From UBA5603 sp964501315 (GTDB lineage: Bacteria > Bacillota_I > Bacilli_A > Izemoplasmatales > Hujiaoplasmataceae): DNA of 64,000 nucleotides. Below, piece by piece: positions 8,549 through 16,969 of this stretch. Position numbers and translations under genes: made by a program. Positions within the stretch are counted from its first letter, which is position 1. Each line of letters starts with the position of its first letter. The notes under the pieces were generated by a model. The model saw only the letters and a list, made by a program, of their open reading frames with translations, was not told where the DNA came from and made no database searches. The stretch lies in contig CAZCSO010000008.1 of assembly GCA_964501315.1 (NCBI GenBank), forward strand, positions 1 to 64,000. Reading direction: 5' to 3'.

Positions 8549-9190
8549 TTGAAGACACAGATTTCTTTTAAACATTCACTTTACTACTTAATCGGACTTG
8601 CATTCATTTCTTTGGGCGTGGCCTTATCTTTTCGCCACGGCTTTGGAGCGAGCGGTCCCGACAATATGACTTACATCATTTCAAAAGTACTTACGATTAG
8701 CTTAGGCACCTCAAACTTTCTCATCAGCAGTTTTTTTATCATTTTATTGATGGTCGTGCTGAGAAGTTGGAAATTTTTATTCTTATTTCTGCAAGTGTTC
8801 GTGCTTTCACCGTTTATCGATTTGTGGGATTTGGTCGTTTTAAAAGACCTTATTCCCATCGGCTATGAACGATTTATCGTATATGGGCTTTCGCTATCAG
8901 TCATTCCCTTAGGATGTGCATTCTTGATTAAAAGCACTTACCCGGCCAGCATATACGATGAACTGATGTTTTTGACCTCACGATTCACAAAATTGAAGTT
9001 TACGGTTTCACGGTTGGTTAACGAATCCTTGTTGGTATTCCTAGCATTGATGGTAAGCCTTTTAACCGACAATGGGTATGGATCGGTTAATATCGGTACC
9101 CTAGGGTATGCCTTTAGCGTCGGCTTTTTGATAAAATTTTATCTCTCAATGGCAGAGTTAGTTACAAATAGGAGGAAACAAAATGGATAA
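8549..9190 (+). CDS. YczE/YitT-like integral membrane protein
   Basis: About 213 residues with five or more hydrophobic helices. The opening GLAFISLGVALSFRHGFG followed by GPDNMTY resembles the YczE/YitT group of uncharacterised membrane proteins of Bacillota. TTG 8549 is preferred as the start because GGAGG (8539-8543) lies 5 bp upstream and the in-frame ATG 8525 is inside the -10 box. It is the first gene of a run with deoC (8-bp overlap), a second membrane protein and deoD, so a role linked to nucleosides is possible but unproven. No substrate can be inferred from sequence. Confidence 0.75.
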   Translation: MKTQISFKHSLYYLIGLAFISLGVALSFRHGFGASGPDNMTYIISKVLTISLGTSNFLISSFFIILLMVVLRSWKFLFLFLQVFVLSPFIDLWDLVVLKDLIPIGYERFIVYGLSLSVIPLGCAFLIKSTYPASIYDELMFLTSRFTKLKFTVSRLVNESLLVFLALMVSLLTDNGYGSVNIGTLGYAFSVGFLIKFYLSMAELVTNRRKQNG

Positions 9191-9839
9191 GAATCTAATG
9201 ATTGATCACACGTATTTAAAAGCGTTTGGCACCGAAGTGGAATTAGATGCTTTGATTGAAGAAGCCAAAAGTTATGCGTTCAAAAGTGTTTGCGTGAATC
9301 CCTATTGGGTCAAGTACGCAGCTGAAAAACTTAGCCAGTCACCGGTATTGGTTTGTACGGTAATAGGCTTTCCTTTAGGCCAAAATACAACCGAAACCAA
9401 GGTGTTTGAAACCTTGAATGCGGTTAAAAATGGCGCCGATGAAATCGATATGGTCATCAATGTTTCAGCTTTAAAAGCGGGACATGATCACTACGTAAAA
9501 CATGAGATAGAACAAGTATGCCAGGCCGCTCAGGGCAGAACGGTTAAGTGCATCATCGAAACCTGTTACTTAACCAAAGATGAAATCAAACGTGTGAGCC
9601 AGATTGTCGGTGAAACACAAGCCACCTTCATCAAAACATCCACGGGTTTTGGAACCGGTGGTGCCACGGTTGAAGACGTTAGAATCATGAAAGAAAACGG
9701 CCATGGAAAAGAAGTGAAAGCCTCTGGCGGCGTTCGTTCGCTCGAAGATTTTAATAAGATGATTGAAGCAGGAGCCACGCGAATCGGCACATCGAACGGC
9801 GTTCAAATCATGAAGGGTTTGACGGGTGAAGGTTACTAA
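9183..9839 (+). CDS. deoC: deoxyribose-phosphate aldolase
   Basis: DeoC cleaves 2-deoxyribose 5-phosphate to glyceraldehyde 3-phosphate and acetaldehyde in deoxynucleoside catabolism. The length, 218 residues, is typical of the short bacterial form. The Schiff-base Lys is K151 in the FIKTSTGF motif, the second active-site Lys is K179 in EVKASGG, and EIDMVINVS contributes the conserved Asp. The ATG follows AGGAGG. It overlaps the upstream membrane gene by 8 bp and is coupled by a 1-bp TAATG overlap to the next gene. deoD two genes downstream supplies ribose/deoxyribose 1-phosphate, making this a classic deo-type set. Confidence 0.96.
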   Translation: MDKNLMIDHTYLKAFGTEVELDALIEEAKSYAFKSVCVNPYWVKYAAEKLSQSPVLVCTVIGFPLGQNTTETKVFETLNAVKNGADEIDMVINVSALKAGHDHYVKHEIEQVCQAAQGRTVKCIIETCYLTKDEIKRVSQIVGETQATFIKTSTGFGTGGATVEDVRIMKENGHGKEVKASGGVRSLEDFNKMIEAGATRIGTSNGVQIMKGLTGEGY

Positions 9840-10420
9840 TGAACAACCAGCAAACCGATGTTTTACAAGCCTCGATTCGACTGATATCCAAATTAGATCT
9901 GAAGAAATTTATCTTTGAGTTCGTGTCGTATTACGTGGTTGTTAATTTGATATTGTTTGTACTTGGCGGGTCGTTTCAATGGATATTTTTGATTGTCGTA
10001 TTTGTGTTCACCGGCTTATATTTGTTGGTAAAGCATTGGATTAATCGGCGACAATTGAAAAAAATCGTTATGGGTCAATTTGATTTCGTCAAAACCAATC
10101 ACCCCGATTTATCGTTGTTTATTCCAATCATGGAAAAAAACAGTTCGCACTATAGCATCAAACGCGCTGCTTTGTATTTTATTCACGACAAGCTATACCT
10201 TGATGCGTTTCGCCAGACTGGATTTGCCTCGATTCCCAGTGAATCCATTTCGATTCCCTATGGCGATGATTTTGTTATTAAAGAGGCGTTTCAAACGAAT
10301 GATGCCTTGCTTTTTAACGGACAATTGATAGATACGGCGTATACATTCGCTGTCGCTCGTCGACCGGAACTAATAGAAGCATTGCGTCCGTACTATCCCA
10401 AAAATGAAAAGGAAGTGTAA
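9839..10420 (+). CDS. membrane protein of unknown function (PH-like tail)
   Basis: 193 residues: a hydrophilic N-terminal helix, two membrane helices (about 29-47 and 49-67), then a soluble mixed alpha/beta C-terminal region (about 75-190). The layout resembles YcxB-type or bacterial PH-domain membrane proteins, but I cannot assign a family. It starts in a TAATG overlap with deoC and ends 3 bp before deoD, so it is translationally tied to the deo operon. A similar two-helix-plus-soluble-tail protein is encoded at 31996-32490. Confidence 0.6.
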   Translation: MNNQQTDVLQASIRLISKLDLKKFIFEFVSYYVVVNLILFVLGGSFQWIFLIVVFVFTGLYLLVKHWINRRQLKKIVMGQFDFVKTNHPDLSLFIPIMEKNSSHYSIKRAALYFIHDKLYLDAFRQTGFASIPSESISIPYGDDFVIKEAFQTNDALLFNGQLIDTAYTFAVARRPELIEALRPYYPKNEKEV

Positions 10421-10423
10421 TGA

Positions 10424-11131
10424 ATGTCAACACCACACAATCAAGCAAAAATAGGCGAAATCGCCAGCGTTGTCCTTATGCCTGGAGATCCGCTTCGCGC
10501 AAAATACATCGCCGAAACATTTTTAGACAATCCCGTTCAATTCAACACCGTCAGAAATATGTACGGATATACGGGTACGTATAAAGGTAGAAAAATTTCC
10601 GTTATGGGTTCGGGTATGGGGATGCCATCCATTGGAATTTATTCCTATGAACTATATAAGTTTTACGGAGTCGAATCGATTATCCGAATCGGTTCAGCCG
10701 GTGCGTATTCACCCGAATTGAATTTATACGATGTGTTGTTAGTTACGGATTCATGGAGTGAATCCAGTTATGCAAAAACGCAAAGCGGGACCAACCGTCA
10801 CGTTATGAAAGCATCGAAATTGTTAAACCGTCAAATTGAAAAAGCGGCGAAAAAAATACATATTCCGATTCATAAAGGCCGTATTCATTCATCCGATGTG
10901 TTTTACCGTGAAGACGGAAGTCATTTCTCGATGTTTCATGACAAATACAAATGTTTGGCCGTCGAAATGGAATCATTTGCACTCTTTCACAATGCCATGG
11001 TCACCGGCAAACAAGCCGCTTGTTTATTGACCATTTCCGACTCGCTGGTCACTCATGAAGTTACCACACCGGAAGAACGCCAAACCGCTTTTACGAATAT
11101 GATGAAAATTGCCTTAGAAATGGCAGAATAA
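10424..11131 (+). CDS. deoD: purine-nucleoside phosphorylase DeoD-type
   Basis: A hexameric-type purine nucleoside phosphorylase, 235 residues. It splits (deoxy)purine nucleosides with phosphate into base and (deoxy)ribose 1-phosphate. The signatures are the VLMPGDPLRAKYIAE opening with phosphate-binding Arg and Gly, GSGMGMPSIGIYSYEL, RIGSAGAY, the VEMESFALF substrate loop and the SDS segment with the catalytic Asp near the C-terminus. It lies 3 bp after the preceding membrane gene and is the last gene of the operon, followed by a strong terminator. Confidence 0.95.
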   Translation: MSTPHNQAKIGEIASVVLMPGDPLRAKYIAETFLDNPVQFNTVRNMYGYTGTYKGRKISVMGSGMGMPSIGIYSYELYKFYGVESIIRIGSAGAYSPELNLYDVLLVTDSWSESSYAKTQSGTNRHVMKASKLLNRQIEKAAKKIHIPIHKGRIHSSDVFYREDGSHFSMFHDKYKCLAVEMESFALFHNAMVTGKQAACLLTISDSLVTHEVTTPEERQTAFTNMMKIALEMAE

Positions 11132-11147
11132 ATCGTTACCCAATCTT

Positions 11148-11180
11148 AAACGATGTTTATTGAGTTAAACATCGTTTTTA
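11148..11180 (+). terminator. intrinsic terminator after deoD
   Basis: A 12-bp perfect stem AAACGATGTTTA/TAAACATCGTTT (11148-11159/11166-11177) is followed by a T run and then directly by the ribosome site of the next gene. Confidence 0.85.
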
Positions 11181-11193
11181 AGGAGAACCCAAC

Positions 11194-12450
11194 ATGGATT
11201 CGATTCTTTTCCGAAGTGTAAAAAAATTCAAATCATCGATATTAACATTACGAGTCATCGCTCCTATTGAAAAGGAGACACTCAACGAACGAGCCATCAT
11301 TGGCCCTGTATTGGCTGCATCGACCAAAAAATACCATTCTAAATCCGGACTGAGTCGTCGTTTGAATTGGCTCTATGGAACCCAATTCAGCGTCTATACC
11401 ATGAAAATCGGATTTCAATCGGTGATTTCGTTTCAGTTTGTTTATCCTAATTCAGCTTTCTTACCCAATCAAGAATCGTTGCTTGAACCGGTCGTGGCAT
11501 TACTTCATGAAATCATCTATCGTCCCCTCATCCTTGATGGGCATTTTCCCAATACCGTAGTCAACGACGAAGTCCGTCTCTTAAAAGAAAGTTTGGAATC
11601 GGAATACAATGATAAAAATGAGTATGCCTTTCAACAATTTCGACAAACGATGTTTGATGGGGAAACCTATTCCTTACGAACAAAGGGAGACTTATCCACG
11701 TTGGATCGACTATCGAGTCATTCCTTGATGGAATATTATCAGGAATTTTTGAAACAACCCATGCTGATATCGTTAGTGGGTGATGGTGAAGAAGCGATGA
11801 TTAAACACATCATTTCTAAGTATTTTACTTTGAAGCCATTGAATGATCGGTATTTGTGGATTGATACGGAAGCATCGCTTCACGCTTGTCCCATCGTCAA
11901 ACGAGAAGAAAATCATATCACTCAATCAAAGTTATTCATCGGTTATCGTACCCAGGTGACCTTTGACCAACCGCTCTATCTGGCGATGCAATTATTTAAT
12001 ATGATGCTCGGCGATTCCGATCAATCGTTGCTTTTTAAAACTGTCCGTGAACGAGATCACCTTTGTTATTCGATTGGAAGCACTTACGATTCGAACAAAG
12101 GGATGATTCTAATCTCGATGGGCGTCGACTCGACGAACGAACAAAAAGCAATCGACGCGGTCAAATCCGTCATTGCAGACATGCAAGCAGGCTTATTCGA
12201 GGATTCATGGCTGTCGATAGCCAAGAGCCTTCAAACCCGGAGAATTCAGCAGCGAAATGATTCGTTGGTCTCATTAGCTCATGCAGATTTTTATTATCAA
12301 ATCATTCATGATGCTCCGTTTGATATGGATACTTGGATTCAAAAAAACAGCCAAATCACCCATTCAGACATTGTTTATTGTGCCAATCAGTTGATTTTAG
12401 ATACAACGTACACCTTGGCACCCAAGGAGGAACACCATGAAGTCGTTTAA
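11194..12450 (+). CDS. M16-family peptidase-like protein, non-catalytic (YmfF-like)
   Basis: 418 residues with an insulinase/M16 fold but no HxxEH zinc motif, matching the inactive partner (YmfF-like) of the two-subunit M16 proteases of Bacillota. The C-terminal M16 features (FKTVRERDHLCYSIGSTYDSNKG) are clear. It overlaps the active partner by 14 bp. No signal peptide is visible, so it is probably cytoplasmic. In this family a non-catalytic subunit supplies the Arg/Tyr pair that binds the substrate C-terminus, and the R-x-Y equivalents appear to be kept in RERDHLCYSI. The natural substrate is unknown. Confidence 0.85.
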   Translation: MDSILFRSVKKFKSSILTLRVIAPIEKETLNERAIIGPVLAASTKKYHSKSGLSRRLNWLYGTQFSVYTMKIGFQSVISFQFVYPNSAFLPNQESLLEPVVALLHEIIYRPLILDGHFPNTVVNDEVRLLKESLESEYNDKNEYAFQQFRQTMFDGETYSLRTKGDLSTLDRLSSHSLMEYYQEFLKQPMLISLVGDGEEAMIKHIISKYFTLKPLNDRYLWIDTEASLHACPIVKREENHITQSKLFIGYRTQVTFDQPLYLAMQLFNMMLGDSDQSLLFKTVRERDHLCYSIGSTYDSNKGMILISMGVDSTNEQKAIDAVKSVIADMQAGLFEDSWLSIAKSLQTRRIQQRNDSLVSLAHADFYYQIIHDAPFDMDTWIQKNSQITHSDIVYCANQLILDTTYTLAPKEEHHEVV

Positions 12451-13714
12451 TCCCGAATTTTCGGAGCAACTCTATTCTTCCGTCTTACCATGTGGGATTA
12501 GATTGGCGATTATGCCGAAACAAGATTTTTCCCGTACTGAAATACAACTGGCCGTTCCTTTCGGTTCACTCACGACAAGGGCCTATAAAAAAGGTAGCAA
12601 GGAACCCATCATTTTGCCAGAAGGTATGGCTCATTTCTTAGAACATCTCTTGTTTGAGTCGGAGACACTCGACATTCCCAAACGCTTCGCAGAGGTCGGT
12701 GCGGTGGTTAATGCATACACGACGTATGATAAAACTGCGTACTATTTTCAAACCACAAGCGACGTTATCCGACCACTGGAATTATTAATAGAAATGGTGA
12801 TGACCGCTCAATTTAGCGAAATGGCAATGAAGAAAGAAGCGGCTATCATCGAACAAGAAATGATGATGTACGATGATGATTATGAGCAACAAATCTATCA
12901 ATCGCTATTAAAACAGCTTTACTCGAGTCATCCCATTCGGCACGATATTGCCGGAACGATTGAATCCGTTGAAGCAACCACTTATCAAGCTCTAATGGAT
13001 GCCTACCGTTTGTTTTATCACCCCGAAAACATGGTGATGGTCGTTGTCGGTAATGTTGACGCAAGCGAAATTCAACAGAAGGTCGAATCCACATTTCAGC
13101 GGTACCTTAACCGCGTAAACGATTATCACCACACCGCCGTTATTATCGATGAAATCTCAAAAAAGCCGTCTCATCATATCGTTAAAAAAGACGTTGCCAT
13201 TCCCATGTTGATGATGGGAATACGATTGAAACTGACAGATACAAAGACGTTATGGGAACGGGCGATGGACGATATCAAAATGTCTTTTTTGTTATCCGGT
13301 GTTTTTGGCAAAGGTGGCAATATCTACCGTGATTTAATGAAACGTCATGTCATTAATGATGCATTTGATTATTTTTCTTCCTATGAAGAGAGTTATGGAC
13401 ATTTGATTGTTTTCACCGAAACGAAAAAACCATCTCTTTCAAAAAAAGCGTTGATCAAAGCGCTTGAACAAATCAAAACAACCCTCCCTGATGAAAAACA
13501 ATTTGAATTGTCGAAGCGGAAGTTAATCGGCGAATACATCCAGATGTTTGATCAGATTAGTCAATTGGCCAATCAAGTCTTAGATTATGAAATGAAATCC
13601 ATTTCTTTATTTGACTTCTTCAAAGAACTGTCGGCGTTAACGTATGACGATGTTTTGAAAATGCGCGACGACATTTTACTCGATTCTTTGGTTTCCATCA
13701 CATTCAGTAACTAA
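12437..13714 (+). CDS. M16-family zinc peptidase, catalytic (YmfH-like)
   Basis: A 425-residue M16 peptidase. The inverted zinc motif HFLEH (H66, E69, H70) is intact, and the downstream Glu-rich helix (AAIIEQEMMMYDDDY, about 134-149) provides the third zinc ligand. The C-terminal half is the paired M16 domain. Together with the upstream non-catalytic partner it probably forms a heterodimeric peptidase chamber that degrades short peptides in the cytoplasm. It starts within the end of its partner, with GGAGG just upstream of ATG 12437. Confidence 0.88.
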   Translation: MKSFNPEFSEQLYSSVLPCGIRLAIMPKQDFSRTEIQLAVPFGSLTTRAYKKGSKEPIILPEGMAHFLEHLLFESETLDIPKRFAEVGAVVNAYTTYDKTAYYFQTTSDVIRPLELLIEMVMTAQFSEMAMKKEAAIIEQEMMMYDDDYEQQIYQSLLKQLYSSHPIRHDIAGTIESVEATTYQALMDAYRLFYHPENMVMVVVGNVDASEIQQKVESTFQRYLNRVNDYHHTAVIIDEISKKPSHHIVKKDVAIPMLMMGIRLKLTDTKTLWERAMDDIKMSFLLSGVFGKGGNIYRDLMKRHVINDAFDYFSSYEESYGHLIVFTETKKPSLSKKALIKALEQIKTTLPDEKQFELSKRKLIGEYIQMFDQISQLANQVLDYEMKSISLFDFFKELSALTYDDVLKMRDDILLDSLVSITFSN

Positions 13715-13767
13715 GCAAACAAGAATGAAGCGTTTCAAGTATGGTATAATGATTAAGAGGTGAATCG

Positions 13768-14952
13768 ATGAAGACACGTTGCCAAATTACATTAAAACCC
13801 AAAGAAGAAGTTCGAATTCAGAACGGACATCCATGGGTATATAATAACGAAATAGCCTCAATCAGCGGGCCCATTGAAAGTGGTTCGATTTGTGAAGTCT
13901 ATTCATCGAATCAACGCTTTATCGGTCAAGGTTTTTTGAACACGGCTTCGAAAATTTTCGTTCGAATTATCACACGTCAAGAGATTGAATTGACCGATGC
14001 CTTTTTTAAAGAACTAATCGTTTCATCAAACCAACGTCGCCTCGACTTGGGATATATTGGAAGTTACCGGGTATTGTTCGGTGAATCGGACGGATTTCCA
14101 GGGCTCATCGTCGATAAGTACGAAGACTATTTAAGCATTCAAGTCCTTTCCTATGGAGCGGAAATCCGAAAAGCATTCATTATCGATACCTTAGTGGCGT
14201 TGTTTCATCCGCTTGGCATTATGGAACGCAGTGATGCATTGGTTCGAAAAAAAGAGGGACTTGAACCTTTTTCCGGGGTTATTTATGGCAATGTGCCTCC
14301 CCTCGTCGCCATTAACGAAAATGGTTTGACCATTCATGTAGATTTGTATCAAGGTCAAAAAACAGGGTATTTTTTGGATCAACAAGCCAATCATGCCGCA
14401 ATCAAACCCTACGTACTTAATAAAACAGTCTTGGATTGTTTCTCCCATACGGGCGGTTTTGGCCTTCATGCAGCGTTGTATCAAGCTAAATCAGTCGTAT
14501 GTGTGGATATTTCGCAACGAGCGGTTGATCGTATTATCGACCACGCTCAGATCAACCGTTTGACTCAAGTAAGTGCCGTAAAAGCCGATGTCTTTGAGTA
14601 TTTGAGAACGTTGCAAAATCAATCTGAAAAATACGACGTTATCATTTTGGACCCACCTGCATTTACTAAAAATAATGAAAACGTTGATAAAGCTTATGCG
14701 GGGTACAAAGAAATCAATCTTCAGGCAATGAAATGCATCCATGACAACGGTTATTTGATTACCAGTAGTTGTTCGCATTACATGACGCCTGCTCTCTTTT
14801 TGGATATGTTGATGCAAGCGGCCATTGACGCTAAGAAAGTAGCGCACATGATTGAATTTAAAATTCAAGGGAAAGATCATCCGACATTGCTTGGCAATGA
14901 GGAATCGCTGTATTTGAAATTTGTCGTTTTACGAATTTCAAATCCTCGATAG
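13768..14952 (+). CDS. class I rRNA methyltransferase, RlmI-like (PUA + SAM domain)
   Basis: 394 residues with an N-terminal PUA domain (about 1-75; the GHPWVYNNEI opening is typical), a linker domain and a Rossmann SAM methyltransferase. The SAM motif is LDCFSHTGGFGLHAAL, the acidic strand VVCVDIS, and the catalytic-type motif ILDPPAFTK (DPPAF, as in the RlmI/YwbD COG1092 group). RlmI methylates C5 of a cytosine in 23S rRNA; the exact target here is inferred. A GAGGTGA site precedes the ATG, and a TATAAT box lies at 13745-13750 without a clear -35. engB starts 9 bp after the stop. Confidence 0.88.
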   Translation: MKTRCQITLKPKEEVRIQNGHPWVYNNEIASISGPIESGSICEVYSSNQRFIGQGFLNTASKIFVRIITRQEIELTDAFFKELIVSSNQRRLDLGYIGSYRVLFGESDGFPGLIVDKYEDYLSIQVLSYGAEIRKAFIIDTLVALFHPLGIMERSDALVRKKEGLEPFSGVIYGNVPPLVAINENGLTIHVDLYQGQKTGYFLDQQANHAAIKPYVLNKTVLDCFSHTGGFGLHAALYQAKSVVCVDISQRAVDRIIDHAQINRLTQVSAVKADVFEYLRTLQNQSEKYDVIILDPPAFTKNNENVDKAYAGYKEINLQAMKCIHDNGYLITSSCSHYMTPALFLDMLMQAAIDAKKVAHMIEFKIQGKDHPTLLGNEESLYLKFVVLRISNPR

Positions 14953-14961
14953 GAGGTACGT

Positions 14962-15570
14962 ATGGTTATTAAATCGATAGAATTTTATGGATCGGTCGTT
15001 GAGCCTAAAGGCTATCCTGCTGATCAGTTACCTCAAATCATATTGGCGGGTCGATCCAATGTTGGAAAATCATCGTTTATCAATGCGATGTTGAACAATC
15101 ACAAAGTAGCCCGGGTTGCGAAAACACCTGGGAAAACAAGATTACTTAATTTCTTCAAGATTAATCAGTCGTTTTACTTTGTGGATGTTCCTGGATACGG
15201 CTATGCGAATGTCGGAAAAGGACAATTACAACAATTTCAGGTCATGATTGAAACTTATCTGGAAAAAAGCCAAGCCATTCGACTGGCTTGCCTTTTGCTC
15301 GACATACGACATAATCCAACCCAAGACGATTGGAAAATGGTTGATTATTTGACCAAGCGTTCGATACCGACGTTAATTATTTTAACGAAATCGGACAAAC
15401 TATCGGGTAATGGAAAAGCTCAACAAACGAAACTGTTTAAAAACTTATTTCCAACGATAAATCCTGCCTATCTAATCCCATTTTCATCGGAAACCAAAAA
15501 GGAAGTAGCTTCGGTTTGGAGTGTTATTGAAACGATGATTCCCGAACTAAAAAACGAGATAAGTGAGTGA
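14962..15570 (+). CDS. engB: ribosome-biogenesis GTPase EngB/YsxC
   Basis: A 202-residue TRAFAC GTPase that assists late 50S assembly. Visible motifs are G1 GRSNVGKSS (30-38), G2 Thr in TPGKTR, G3 DVPGYG, G4 TKSD and G5 near SSETKK. AGGAGG precedes the ATG. Its place next to an rRNA methyltransferase fits a ribosome-maturation pair. It ends close to the next methyltransferase, whose in-frame GTG 15563 would overlap it. Confidence 0.96.
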   Translation: MVIKSIEFYGSVVEPKGYPADQLPQIILAGRSNVGKSSFINAMLNNHKVARVAKTPGKTRLLNFFKINQSFYFVDVPGYGYANVGKGQLQQFQVMIETYLEKSQAIRLACLLLDIRHNPTQDDWKMVDYLTKRSIPTLIILTKSDKLSGNGKAQQTKLFKNLFPTINPAYLIPFSSETKKEVASVWSVIETMIPELKNEISE

Positions 15571-15574
15571 TACG

Positions 15575-16252
15575 ATGAGTAAAGATGTTTTTGATACGAT
15601 GAGTCTATCGTACGACCAAATGGTCATTGAAAGCGATCTTCATAATGAGTTTCCCTTTGCCGGATATCAATCCTTATTATCGATGATTGCAACTGAAATC
15701 AATCGTCGTCAAAACACGGAGCAAATCAAGATTGTCGATTTGGGGGTTGGCACCGGTAATTTAGTGACGCTTTTGACACCGGAGAGAAAGACTATTTATG
15801 GCGTTGATACTTGCGATAAGATGTTGGAGATTGCGGCACTAAAAAACCCCAGTATCGAACTCTTTCATCACGACTTTCAATTGGGGTTACCCAAAGAATT
15901 ATCGGAAACGTATTTCGACTATATTGTCGCAACGTATGCATTTCATCACATCCATCCCGATGATTACATCAATCAGATTCTGTACTTAGTGGATCATTTG
16001 ACGCCGTTTGGAAAATTGTTGATTGGCGATATCTTCTTTACAAACACGCAGGAAAAAGAAGCGTGTCATCGTAAAAACGTCGAGATCTGGGACGATTCGG
16101 AATTCTACTATACCTTTGATTGGATAGCATCGCACATTCAAAAAAATCTAGCAGTCAGCTTTCTGAAAGTCTCTTTTTGCGCAGGCATACTAATCATCGA
16201 AAAATATCATGAGCAGACTTTACAAAAGCCGGAAGTTTTGGTAAAATACTAA
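15575..16252 (+). CDS. SAM-dependent methyltransferase, substrate unknown
   Basis: About 225 residues, class I fold. Motif I is IVDLGVGTGNLV, the acidic residue is in YGVDTCDKM, and a motif resembling post-I/IV is YIVATYAFHHI. It resembles the YrrT-like small-molecule methyltransferase group, but I cannot name the substrate. ATG 15575 sits 5 bp after AAGTGAGTGA; GTG 15563 is also in frame. Its last 35 bp contain the promoter (16219-16247) of the following T-box operon. Confidence 0.8.
   Translation: MSKDVFDTMSLSYDQMVIESDLHNEFPFAGYQSLLSMIATEINRRQNTEQIKIVDLGVGTGNLVTLLTPERKTIYGVDTCDKMLEIAALKNPSIELFHHDFQLGLPKELSETYFDYIVATYAFHHIHPDDYINQILYLVDHLTPFGKLLIGDIFFTNTQEKEACHRKNVEIWDDSEFYYTFDWIASHIQKNLAVSFLKVSFCAGILIIEKYHEQTLQKPEVLVKY
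16219..16247 (+). promoter_or_regulatory. promoter of the Val T-box operon, inside the preceding gene
   Basis: TTTACA (16219-16224) and TAAAAT (16242-16247) are 17 bp apart and lie within the 3' end of the methyltransferase gene, so coding and promoter sequence overlap. Confidence 0.7.
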
Positions 16253-16254
16253 TA

Positions 16255-16471
16255 ACAACTAAGAAACGGACGAGTAAATCATTGAGTTTTGATAGAGAGT
16301 AAACGGGTGGTGGAAGTTTACAGAACCAATCATTGAACGTCACCGTGGAGTTGAAAGACTGAACTCAAGTAAGTCTTTTCGTTTGCTGCGTTAAAGCGCT
16401 TAAGAGCTGTTATGATTAACAGAACAAAGGTGGTACCGCGATTATGTCGTCCTTTTTAGGACGATTTTTTT
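16255..16471 (+). ncRNA. T-box riboswitch (valine) with terminator
   Basis: The leader has the GAGAG...CGGGTGGTGGAAG distal stem I (16294-16317), a specifier GTC at 16339-16341 in the context GAACGTCACCGTGG, stem III, and the T-box AGAACAAAGGTGGTACCGCG (16421-16440). The terminator stem is 16447-16453/16458-16464 with a T tract. GTC is a valine codon, agreeing with valS downstream. The leader first reads into a Nudix gene. Confidence 0.94.
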
Positions 16472-16489
16472 ATTGAAAGAAGGCATATT

Positions 16490-16969
16490 ATGACTAAAAG
16501 TTACATTCAGTACTTACGAGAAATGGTCGGCGATTCGATGATTATTTTGACGGCAGCCAATGTCGTCATTGTGAATGAAAAAAACGAAGTGTTGCTTCAG
16601 CAACGCAGCGATTCTGGATTATGGGGACTTCCAGGCGGATTAATGGAGTTGGATGACTCCATCGAACAATGCGCCATTCGAGAAGCAAAAGAAGAACTGG
16701 GCATTGACGTCGAATTAACGGGCTTTTTGGGTGTATTTACCAATCCTATGATGCGATGGCGCGTTTCGGACAAAGCCAAAGTAATCTGTTTCAGTTTTAC
16801 GGCGAAAATTATCGGTGGAGAGCTCAAAAAAGGTGACCACGAAACGATGGGATTTGGTTATTTCGCTTATGACCAACTTCCTACCATCCACGCAAACGAC
16901 AATATAGAGGCGATTGAAGCCTATTATCATCGAACCTATCCGATGATTGAAGGGAGACACTATCAATGA
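16490..16969 (+). CDS. Nudix hydrolase
   Basis: 159 residues with a Nudix box at about 50-72 (GG-x-ME-LDDS-x6-REAKEELG). The first Glu of the GX5EX7REUXEEXGU pattern is Asp (D56), while the RE and EE metal-binding pairs (64-65, 68-69) are intact. The family cleaves nucleoside diphosphates linked to another group; the closest types are ADP-sugar/MutT-like enzymes, and the substrate is not determinable here. It is the first gene behind the valine T-box and overlaps valS by 4 bp (ATGA), so it is made in step with ValRS. That position is unusual. Confidence 0.88.
   Translation: MTKSYIQYLREMVGDSMIILTAANVVIVNEKNEVLLQQRSDSGLWGLPGGLMELDDSIEQCAIREAKEELGIDVELTGFLGVFTNPMMRWRVSDKAKVICFSFTAKIIGGELKKGDHETMGFGYFAYDQLPTIHANDNIEAIEAYYHRTYPMIEGRHYQ

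Noticed and set aside
13722..13750. Full promoter before the RlmI-like gene
   Set aside because: The TATAAT is good, but the expected -35 reads AGAATG-like sequence; only the -10 is mentioned in the gene entry.
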